The position numbers and the translations under genes were made by a program. A stretch of DNA of 22,241 bases from an uncultured Rickettsiales bacterium (lineage in GTDB: Bacteria; Pseudomonadota; Alphaproteobacteria; Rickettsiales; UBA1997): positions 1-22,241 of the forward strand of contig CAPZCD010000010.1 of assembly GCA_948744995.1 (NCBI GenBank), given 5' to 3'. The notes beneath the pieces were generated by a model. It had not been told where the DNA came from. It did no database searches and worked only from the letters and a program-made list of their open reading frames with translations. Below, piece by piece: positions 7,513 through 14,122 of this stretch (its first letter is position 1; every line of letters starts with the position of its first letter).

Positions 7513-9240
7513 ATGAGTATAATACAAAGTTTAAACAACCAAATTACAGAGATTTTTCAAAAATTAGGCTACGATACGAAATATGCCTACTTCAAATATT
7601 CGGATAGACCAGATTTAAGCGATTTTCAAACAAATTGCGCGATGCCATTAGGCAAAATGTTAAACAAAAATCCAATGGAAATTGCAGGAACAATAAAGAA
7701 TGAATTAGAAAAAACCAATATTTTTGATTACCTATCGGTAGATAAACCCGGTTTCATAAATGTTAAGTTAAAAAATAATGTTCTGTTGAAGTTTATAAAT
7801 GAAGTGATTAATGACGAAAATTGTGGTTTCGAAGTACCATCTGTAAAAAAGACAGTTGTTATAGATTTTGGTGGGTATAACATAGCAAAGGAACCACATG
7901 TGGGTCATTTAAGGTCAACTGTTATAGGTGAAAGTTTAAGAAGGATATACGAATTTTGTGGTGACAAAGTAATCAGTGACTTTCATCAAGGTGATTGGGG
8001 ACTTAATATGGGTATGGTTATAGAAGGTATCAGAAGTCAATATCCAAATTCTAAGTGTTTTAGTGATAATTTTAATGACGATAAAATAACAGATCTAAAT
8101 TTAACTGCAGCTGATTTAACCGATATATATAGGTTAGCTAATACTAAAGCTAAGGAAGATGAAGATTTTGCAAAAAAAGTTCATGAAACAACTAAAAAGT
8201 TACAAGACGGTTATAAACCATATTTGACATTGTGGAAATATTTTTCTGGTATTTCTCTGAATGATTCCAAAGAGTTAGCAGAAGGTATATTGGGAGCCCA
8301 TTTTGACTATTGGAACGGTGAAAGTTCCGTCCATGAATTGATAAAGTTTATGATAAGAAACCTTGTCGAGAAAGGTATAATAGTTGATTCTGATGGAGCT
8401 AAAATAATAGATTTAAGTGATATGGATGATACTATACCACCTGTTATTATACAGAAAAGTGACGGCGCTTTTATGTATGCTAGTACTGACATAGCAACGA
8501 TTTTGGATAGATTACAAAAATTTAATCCAGATTTGATACTTTATATAGTTGACGCAAGGCAATCGCTGCATTTTAAACAGGTTTTTTTAGCTTGTGAAAA
8601 AATAAAACTATTAAATGAAAAACATAAAGCAGAACATTGTCCTTTTGGCACTATGAATGGAAAGGATGGAAAACCATTTAAAACCAGAAGTGGCGAGCTG
8701 GTAAAGTTACGAGACTTAATAGCAGAAGCAAAACAGAAAATAGTTGAAAAATCCGGAAGTTTAGGAGATGATGCTATACAAAAATTAGCGGTGGCTTGTA
8801 TAAAATTTGCCGATCTTTCTAACTATAGAGAGTCAAACTATGTTTTTGATATGGATCAATTCACTAACTATGAAGGAAAAACCGGTGCGTACATTATGTA
8901 TAGTGTTGTAAGAATAAATTCTATTCTTAAAAAAATAGATTCAATAGAGGAGCTAAAAATAACAGATTTAACTACAAATGAAGGAAAAGCTTTGGTCTTG
9001 GAATTGTTAAAATTCCCTGATATTGTTACCAGTTCGTACGATAAGAAAGCTCCAAATTTTATAGCTGAATATACTTATAATCTCTCTAAAAAATTTAATT
9101 CTTTTTATGAAAATGTTAATATTTTAGCAAGTGAATCTACAGAGGAATTGAATTCGAAAATTTCGCTTATCTATGTGGTAAAGCATTTTCTTGAAAAATG
9201 TTTGTATCTGTTGGGTATTGAGGTTGTTGATAGGATGTAG
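7513..9240 (+). CDS. argS: Arginyl-tRNA synthetase
   Basis: This cytosolic class I synthetase charges tRNA-Arg. At 575 residues it has the family's usual length. The N-terminal Add-1 domain covers about residues 1-95. The catalytic core has the HIGH motif as HVGH (129-132) within an NIAKEPHVGHLRST context typical of ArgRS. The region matching the KMSKS loop reads KPFKTRSGE, since most ArgRS proteins lack a canonical KMSKS. The DALR anticodon-binding domain forms the C-terminus (SVVRINSILKKI region onward). No Shine-Dalgarno sequence precedes the ATG. The gene is transcribed away from leuS, with a small inverted-repeat element in the gap. Confidence 0.96.
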   Translation: MSIIQSLNNQITEIFQKLGYDTKYAYFKYSDRPDLSDFQTNCAMPLGKMLNKNPMEIAGTIKNELEKTNIFDYLSVDKPGFINVKLKNNVLLKFINEVINDENCGFEVPSVKKTVVIDFGGYNIAKEPHVGHLRSTVIGESLRRIYEFCGDKVISDFHQGDWGLNMGMVIEGIRSQYPNSKCFSDNFNDDKITDLNLTAADLTDIYRLANTKAKEDEDFAKKVHETTKKLQDGYKPYLTLWKYFSGISLNDSKELAEGILGAHFDYWNGESSVHELIKFMIRNLVEKGIIVDSDGAKIIDLSDMDDTIPPVIIQKSDGAFMYASTDIATILDRLQKFNPDLILYIVDARQSLHFKQVFLACEKIKLLNEKHKAEHCPFGTMNGKDGKPFKTRSGELVKLRDLIAEAKQKIVEKSGSLGDDAIQKLAVACIKFADLSNYRESNYVFDMDQFTNYEGKTGAYIMYSVVRINSILKKIDSIEELKITDLTTNEGKALVLELLKFPDIVTSSYDKKAPNFIAEYTYNLSKKFNSFYENVNILASESTEELNSKISLIYVVKHFLEKCLYLLGIEVVDRM

Positions 9241-9290
9241 AGTTGTAAGTAAACTCGTAAACTTCCATAAAGTTATTAATAATAAACCCC

Positions 9291-9309
9291 TCCTGTGCAA
9301 GCTACAGGA
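9291..9309 (+). terminator. Weak hairpin after argS, possible terminator
   Basis: TCCTGT (9291-9296) and ACAGGA (9304-9309) pair across a 7-nt loop, and outer AATAATA/TATTATT segments can extend the pairing. No clean U-run follows, so termination is only a possibility. Confidence 0.25.
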
Positions 9310-9368
9310 TATTATTGGAATAAATTTAAACTAAATCCATATGCTTGCATTTAGTTATCTATTATCTA

Positions 9369-9397
9369 TTGAATTTATCAACAAAATGTGCTATACT
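9369..9397 (+). promoter_or_regulatory. Promoter of the four-gene kdsB-like operon
   Basis: TTGAAT (9369-9374), a 17-bp spacer and TATACT (9392-9397) with an upstream TG form the extended -10 TGCTATACT. The predicted leader is about 38 nt. An AAGGA ribosome-binding site lies at about 9429-9433. Confidence 0.6.
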
Positions 9398-9441
9398 TAA
9401 CTTATTATAAGTAAATTTTTTTATAAAAAGGACGAATTTTT

Positions 9442-10251
9442 ATGAGTAAATACGTTATAGTTATTCCTGCTCGCTACGGTTCTACAAGATTTCCAGGCAA
9501 ACCTTTAGCAGAAATATGCGGTAAGACAATGTTGGAAAGAACATATGAAATAGCTAAAAAAGCTTCAGTAAACTTTGATTGTGATGTTATAGTTTCTACT
9601 GAAAGTGAGAAAATTTCATATTTTTGTGAAGAAAAATCTATAAAATGTGTTATTACAAGTGATAGTTGTAAAACCGGTACCGATAGGGTTTGTGAAACCG
9701 TAAAAAAACTAGATTACAAACCTAAATTTGTGTTAAATTTACAAGGAGATGCTCCTTTAACTCCTCCTTGGTTTCTCGAAAAAATGATAGAGGTACTGGA
9801 GCAGGATTCTAAGGTGGATATGGTAACTCCTGGTTATCGAATGAAATGGAATGAATTGGATAAAATGCGAGAGGATAAAAAGACGACTCCTTTTACTGGT
9901 ACAACCATAATAATGAATCAAAAAACAAATGATGCTATCTGGTTTTCAAAAAATATAATACCAGCTGTACGAAAGGAAGAAACCTATAGAAATAATAATG
10001 AATATTCTCCAGTTATTAGGCATATTGGTTTGTATGCCTATAGCTATGATATGCTAATGAAAATTGGCGATTTGGAAGAATCATACTATGAAAAACTCGA
10101 AGGTTTGGAACAGTTAAGAGTGCTAGAAAATGGGTATAAGGTAAAAATTGCTATGGTTGATTATAGAGGCAGACCTTCCTCTTCCGGGGTTGATAATCCA
10201 GAAGATATCGCTAGAGCAGAGGAAATAATTAAAAAGTATGGTGAATTCTAG
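9442..10251 (+). CDS. kdsB: CMP-Kdo synthetase family cytidylyltransferase
   Basis: Members of this family join CTP to 3-deoxy-manno-octulosonate to make CMP-Kdo, the activated sugar for the LPS inner core. The sequence starts with the nucleotide-binding loop IPARYGSTRFPGKP (residues 7-20). It then has CKTGTDRV, the metal and nucleotide site NLQGDAP (about 99-105), HIGLYAY, EQLRVLENG, and the end motif SGVDNPEDI. At 269 residues it is slightly longer than classical KdsB (about 245-250). Classical KdsB has QGDEP; this protein has QGDAP followed by LTPP, so it may belong to a paralogous branch with a different sugar acid as substrate. It opens a four-gene operon with a promoter and ribosome-binding site. 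The family call is firm. Kdo as the exact substrate is uncertain. Confidence 0.88.
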   Translation: MSKYVIVIPARYGSTRFPGKPLAEICGKTMLERTYEIAKKASVNFDCDVIVSTESEKISYFCEEKSIKCVITSDSCKTGTDRVCETVKKLDYKPKFVLNLQGDAPLTPPWFLEKMIEVLEQDSKVDMVTPGYRMKWNELDKMREDKKTTPFTGTTIIMNQKTNDAIWFSKNIIPAVRKEETYRNNNEYSPVIRHIGLYAYSYDMLMKIGDLEESYYEKLEGLEQLRVLENGYKVKIAMVDYRGRPSSSGVDNPEDIARAEEIIKKYGEF

Positions 10252-10867
10252 TTTAAATATAGATTTACTGATACCGGAAATTGCAGGTATAATACCTTAT
10301 AAATATGAAAGCATAAGGTGTAGTCTGTACGATAACATACTTAATAATATTATTGGTAAAAAAATACCAAATAGTAATAAATTTATATTTCATATGCTTG
10401 GTATTCCTGGTAGCGGTAAAACTACGTTTATTAAGACAGTTGAAGAAATAAATTCTGATAATTGTGTTTTGATAGCTTTTGATGACATTATGGAGAGGAT
10501 TCCATATTATCGTGAAGATAATATTAAACTCGGATCTGTTGAAAGTTTTAAAAAATGGGAAATTCCTGCTCGCGTTATTGGTTATGAGTTACTGGTTAGA
10601 TCTATTGAGTCCAGTTTGTCAATATTTTTTGATCATGGCGGATTATGTAGACAACATGTATCTCTAATGAGTAATATTAGGAGTTATGGCTATAAAACGA
10701 TTATGAAATTTATGAATTGCGATTTAAAAACTGCACAGGAAAGAGTTGTAAAAAGAGAGACTGTAACTGGGAGACATACTCCGGTTGAAATGATAAATAA
10801 AAGGCATGGTCTTTTGAAAGAACTTATGCCGATATACAAGAATATGGTTGATGAATTTATTAATTGA
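10238..10867 (+). CDS. Zeta-toxin-like P-loop kinase
   Basis: This 209-residue protein has a Walker A motif GIPGSGKTT (55-63), an acidic FDD motif about 20 residues later, and a basic lid-like segment (RVVKRETVTGRHTP) near residue 170. That layout is typical of zeta toxin/AAA_33-type small-molecule kinases. Zeta toxins phosphorylate UDP-N-acetyl sugars, while related enzymes are metabolic kinases. Its start overlaps the end of the kdsB-like gene by 14 bp, and the next gene follows within 21 bp, so translation is probably coupled. No epsilon-type antitoxin gene is adjacent. The setting in a sugar-nucleotide operon argues for a metabolic kinase acting on a sugar or sugar acid rather than a toxin. 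That role is inference. Confidence 0.75.
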   Translation: MVNSSLNIDLLIPEIAGIIPYKYESIRCSLYDNILNNIIGKKIPNSNKFIFHMLGIPGSGKTTFIKTVEEINSDNCVLIAFDDIMERIPYYREDNIKLGSVESFKKWEIPARVIGYELLVRSIESSLSIFFDHGGLCRQHVSLMSNIRSYGYKTIMKFMNCDLKTAQERVVKRETVTGRHTPVEMINKRHGLLKELMPIYKNMVDEFIN

Positions 10868-10887
10868 TAAAAATAGGTAAAATATTT

Positions 10888-11349
10888 ATGATTTTTGATA
10901 ATATTAGTAATGTAGATTTATACAAAGGAATTAGCCCTAGATTTGAAAGGGCTATAGAGTGGGTTAAAAAAACAAATTTAAATGAGTTAAAAATTGGTGA
11001 AAAGTACTATATAGATGGTACTGATATTTATGCAAATGTTAGTGAATATGATACCTACTACTCCTATGAAAAAACGTTTGAAGGACATTTAAAATATGTT
11101 GATTTACAACTGGTTTTAGATGGTGCTGAAATAATGGAAGTAGCTCAGAAAACTGGAAATGAGAAGGTAACTGAGGAATATAATAACACTAAAGAAAGGT
11201 TTAAAGTACAAACTGAGGCTAATGTAAAAGTTTTAGTAAAAAAGAATGAGTTTACTATATTTTTTCCACAAGATTTGCATAAACCCTGTATAAATTATTC
11301 CTATAAGAGTGATAAAGTTAGGAAATTAGTGATAAAAATTTTATTATAA
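10888..11349 (+). CDS. YhcH/YjgK/YiaL (DUF386) family protein
   Basis: This small cupin-like protein belongs to the YhcH/EbgC family, whose members sit in sialic acid and other sugar-acid operons and are thought to act as anomerases or isomerases. I chose the ATG at 10888, with AGGT about 10 nt upstream. It gives 153 residues, close to E. coli YhcH (about 154). The longer frame would start at a TTG (10864) that overlaps the preceding stop. The diagnostic metal-site pattern is present: EGHLKYVDLQ with His67, and FFPQDLHKP with His131. It is the third gene of the operon, 15 bp before the HAD gene. Its presence beside a KdsB-like enzyme suggests that it handles the ring form of the sugar acid being activated; this is inference. 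Confidence 0.85.
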   Translation: MIFDNISNVDLYKGISPRFERAIEWVKKTNLNELKIGEKYYIDGTDIYANVSEYDTYYSYEKTFEGHLKYVDLQLVLDGAEIMEVAQKTGNEKVTEEYNNTKERFKVQTEANVKVLVKKNEFTIFFPQDLHKPCINYSYKSDKVRKLVIKILL

Positions 11350-11364
11350 AAGAGGTAAAGACAA

Positions 11365-12480
11365 ATGGATGGCATAATTCTGAATTATAATGATGTAGCA
11401 CTTTTAGATCATGAAGTCCCTGCAATTGTTAGGACTAGCGAACACTATAGTTTTTATAAAGATAATATAGAAGACATAACTGAAGATGTTGATTTAATTC
11501 TGTTGGATATGTATGGAACTATATGGAATGGTGGTAAATTTTACACTGGTGCTTTAGAAAAAATGCAATCTTTAAGAGAACGAGGTAAAAAAATTATAAT
11601 AGTATCAAATACTACCGCTCTATCGGAAGATGAAATTAAAAAAAATGCTAAGAGAGGCTTAATAAAAGGAGTTCATTATGACGAATTTTTAACATCTGGA
11701 GATATTTGTAGAGATATGCTTGAGAGTAATGAAATAGGCGATAAATTTGGTCATAATTATTATGTGTTTGGAACATTAAATGGTTCACTATTTAAAAATT
11801 TACAAGGTTATAAAGAAGTTGATGACTACAATTTAGCTGATTTTATATATATTGGTGTACCACAATTAACGTTAGAGCAGCGTGATTCCTATATATCTGC
11901 TAAAACGGAAGAAAATAGTGGTTCTATTTTTAGAGAATCCACCTTATTTAAGGGTAAATTTGATAGTATAGATATTGAGCCTTTTAGGGAAAAATTAGAT
12001 ATTTTTTTGTCTTTGAAAAAACCTATTGTAGCTGCTAATAACGATCCAGTATCTCAAGAAGTTGATACTAAAGGTAAGAAAAATTCTGTTATTAGACAAG
12101 GATCTTTAGCGAAATACTATGAAGATCGTGGTGGTCGAGTTATTTCCTGTGGAAAACCAAATGGTATTATATTTGAAAAAGCTATTAATCTTGCAAAGAA
12201 AAAATTATCCATGAACAAATTACGTCCGGAAAGGATACTAATGGTTGGTGATACTCTGGAAACTGATATATTTGGTGGCGCTAATGCAAAAATAAAAACA
12301 GCCTTGTGTTTATTTACAGGCAATATGTATAACGAATTATCAAATCTTTTAAAAAATTATGGTTATTCGGCTGAAGAGAGAGAGTTTTTTGTTGAGCGAT
12401 TATATGAAGAAATCATTAAGATAAAAGGTGGAATAGAGCCTAGTTTTGTGATAAGAAGTTTTAGCGGTGAATTGGAGTAA
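11365..12480 (+). CDS. NagD-type (class IIA) HAD phosphatase
   Basis: This 371-residue hydrolase is the last gene of the operon and has a good ribosome-binding site (AGAGG about 9 nt before the ATG). HAD motif I is LLDMYGTIWNG, with the nucleophile Asp48. The second position of the usual DxD is Tyr50, as in the branch of HAD-IIA proteins that have DxWG or DxYG. Motif II is VSNTT. The metal motif is GDTLETDIFGGANA (295 onward), and a NagD-like cap lies between. A segment of about 45 residues precedes motif I. The likely role is dephosphorylation of a phosphorylated sugar or sugar acid, matching the step before CMP activation. Missing the general-acid Asp, it may be slow or specialised. The substrate is unknown. 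Confidence 0.85.
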   Translation: MDGIILNYNDVALLDHEVPAIVRTSEHYSFYKDNIEDITEDVDLILLDMYGTIWNGGKFYTGALEKMQSLRERGKKIIIVSNTTALSEDEIKKNAKRGLIKGVHYDEFLTSGDICRDMLESNEIGDKFGHNYYVFGTLNGSLFKNLQGYKEVDDYNLADFIYIGVPQLTLEQRDSYISAKTEENSGSIFRESTLFKGKFDSIDIEPFREKLDIFLSLKKPIVAANNDPVSQEVDTKGKKNSVIRQGSLAKYYEDRGGRVISCGKPNGIIFEKAINLAKKKLSMNKLRPERILMVGDTLETDIFGGANAKIKTALCLFTGNMYNELSNLLKNYGYSAEEREFFVERLYEEIIKIKGGIEPSFVIRSFSGELE

Positions 12481-12567
12481 GATATTTATATTAGATTATT
12501 TCATTCCGATTAAATATTTTTAAAATTACTTTGATATCAAACGTTAAAACTTAGCGGTTGTAAAAAA

Positions 12568-12867
12568 GAGCTGCCTACCACTTTCACTTGATATTTAAAA
12601 TATTCAATCTAATTCTACTTTTTTAGAGCTAAAATATGTTGAAAAATAAAGAAAATATATTTTAAACATAAAATTATATGTATTTATAAAAAAATGAATT
12701 AGTATTATTTTTATAAAATTCATTTATATTTTCTTAAATTGATATTGAAGAGTTATTTTGTTCTTATTTTTTAGTGTATCTGAAGTTATAAAAATAATGT
12801 TAAAATTAATATGAATGTGATTTTTATAGTAAGTATTTAAAGATGAAGAGAAAGTAATGGGCAGTCC
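12568..12867. repeat. MITE-like dispersed repeat, copy 2
   Basis: This AT-rich element of about 300 bp aligns with the copies at 267-588 and 17563-17888. The terminal inverted repeats are CTGCCTACCACTTTC (12571-12585) and, from the other end, CTGCCCATTACTTTC (12850-12864), 12 of 15 identical with only transitions. The interior shares AAATTGATATTGAAGA-type sequence with copy 3. It ends about 20 bp before the -35 of the MORN gene promoter, so it may affect that gene's expression. It occupies most of the gap at 12481-12997. Confidence 0.6.
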
Positions 12868-12886
12868 TTAATAAATCATAAAGATA

Positions 12887-12914
12887 TTGCACAATATTTT
12901 TTTTATGATATACT
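12887..12914 (+). promoter_or_regulatory. Promoter of the MORN-like gene
   Basis: TTGCAC (12887-12892), a 16-bp spacer and TATACT (12909-12914) form the extended -10 TGATATACT. The predicted start is near 12921, exactly where the leader hairpin begins. Confidence 0.55.
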
Positions 12915-12920
12915 TAAGGA

Positions 12921-12963
12921 GTACCTTTTATAAACAACTATAGTTTATATGTTGTAAAGGTAC
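12921..12963 (+). promoter_or_regulatory. Leader stem-loop upstream of the MORN-like gene
   Basis: GTACCTTT (12921-12928) pairs with AAAGGTAC (12956-12963), and ACAAC/GTTGT can extend the stem inward past a small bulge. If transcription starts near 12921, the hairpin would form the 5' end of the mRNA, which could protect it or control it. Confidence 0.45.
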
Positions 12964-12997
12964 AAATTATTTTTATTAATAATAAAAGGTAATACTT

Positions 12998-13525
12998 ATG
13001 AAAAAAGTAAACTTATTTATGCAAATGGCAATGTTTGTATCATTAGTTTCTGTAAAGAGCAGCATGCTATATGGTGAAACAGTATTTACTGCAGAGGATA
13101 ATGAGCATGTTATAAATCCTTTATTAAATATGAAACCAAATGAAAATGGTGAATATGTTTTTAAAAATGGTTGTTATTATAAAGGTGATGTTGAGGATGG
13201 AATGATGCATGGAGAAGGTGAAATTATTTGTCCTAATAATAGGTATAGGCTTGCTGCTAACTTTGAAAAAGGAGCACCTAGCGGAAAAGTTGAAGTAACT
13301 TTTTCAAATGGTAATAAAGTTGTTGGTATTTTAGAAAAAGGGATATTACAAAAAGGAAAAAGCGAATTTATTCCAAAAAACGGTGTACCTTGCAAAGGTG
13401 AATTTAAAGAGGATGAAGTTTCAGAAGATGAAGAACTTGAGTTTCATTGCTATGATAGTGATGTTGTTTATAAGGAAAAACTATCACCAATGTTCTTCAA
13501 AGAATCAGGTGATGAAAATCTATAA
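12998..13525 (+). CDS. Exported MORN-repeat-like protein
   Basis: This 175-residue protein begins with a signal peptide (MKK, then a hydrophobic stretch to about residue 24, then a likely cleavage after LYG). The mature part carries two to four degenerate MORN-type units, the clearest being YYKGDVEDGMMHGEGE near residues 62-77, with weaker repeats NGNKVVGILEKG and NGVPCKGEF. The C-terminus is acidic. MORN repeats mediate protein or membrane contact and occur in many secreted proteins of host-associated bacteria. The gene is a stand-alone unit with its own promoter, leader hairpin, AAAGG ribosome-binding site and strong terminator. An extracytoplasmic role, perhaps host-facing, is inference. 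No lipobox cysteine is seen. Confidence 0.7.
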   Translation: MKKVNLFMQMAMFVSLVSVKSSMLYGETVFTAEDNEHVINPLLNMKPNENGEYVFKNGCYYKGDVEDGMMHGEGEIICPNNRYRLAANFEKGAPSGKVEVTFSNGNKVVGILEKGILQKGKSEFIPKNGVPCKGEFKEDEVSEDEELEFHCYDSDVVYKEKLSPMFFKESGDENL

Positions 13526-13570
13526 ATTTATATGTTGTAGATTTTGATAAATTAGTCATTAAAAAAATTT

Positions 13571-13612
13571 AAATACCAGTATTGTATTATCTATATAATA
13601 CTGGTATTTTTT
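13571..13612 (+). terminator. Rho-independent terminator after the MORN-like gene
   Basis: A perfect 13-bp stem, AAATACCAGTATT (13571-13583) and AATACTGGTATTT (13597-13609), is followed by a run of Ts. It lies about 45 bp after the stop codon and is the clearest terminator in the window. Confidence 0.85.
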
Positions 13613-14071
13613 GTTGATTGTCTGTTAATTATTTATTTCAATAATACTCTGTATCCTCTGATTTTGAGTAAAATAAATTATAGTCATTACTAATAAATCT
13701 GTGTAATAACCTTATAAATTATTTAGGAACCACTCTTTAATGTAAAATTCAAATTCTTGGTTTGAATAATTTCTTATTTCTTAAGATTATATCAATTAAA
13801 TCATGTAAGTTGTTGATATATCTAAACATAAATTTAGTGTTTGGACCAAATTAGATATCTTGTATGCTTACATTGGAGTTATTTATTTTTTAATTAACGT
13901 AAAAGATTTACCTATTATTTTATATTGACCCCAACCTTGCTTTTAAGTTTAAAACATATTTTTCTTATTTTTAATACATTTTAAAACTAAAAATGAAATT
14001 AATTAAATATTCTAAAATTAAGATAAAGTGGAATAGTTTCAGTAATTCCACGTCTATAAAACAGCCGGTTA
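13613..14071. other. Intergenic region with an inverted repeat and a decayed repeat piece
   Basis: This stretch of about 460 bp holds no gene that I can support. There is a nested inverted repeat at 13803-13873: ATGTAAG/CTTACAT outside and ATATCTAA/TTAGATAT inside. Bases 13940-13960 match part of repeat copy 1 (about 319-339) at 19 of 21 positions, so a truncated or decayed copy may lie here. Bases 13924-13944 also match the reverse complement of 37-57. Confidence 0.4.
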
Positions 14072-14099
14072 TTGCATTTTCCGCATTATATGTTATACT
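14072..14099 (+). promoter_or_regulatory. Promoter of the KAP NTPase gene
   Basis: TTGCAT (14072-14077), a 16-bp spacer and TATACT (14094-14099) form the extended -10 TGTTATACT. The -10 ends only 23 bp before the ATG, so the leader would be about 16 nt, with no Shine-Dalgarno sequence. Confidence 0.6.
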
Positions 14100-14122
14100 T
14101 AAAACGTCATTAAATAAATTTT

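Noticed and set aside
10238..10867. Toxin-antitoxin system based on the zeta-like protein
   Set aside because: No small antitoxin gene flanks it; both neighbours are sugar-metabolism enzymes in the same operon.
10864..10887. TTG start for the YhcH-like gene
   Set aside because: The ATG at 10888 has an AGGT site and gives the family's usual length, and the 8 extra residues show no family match.
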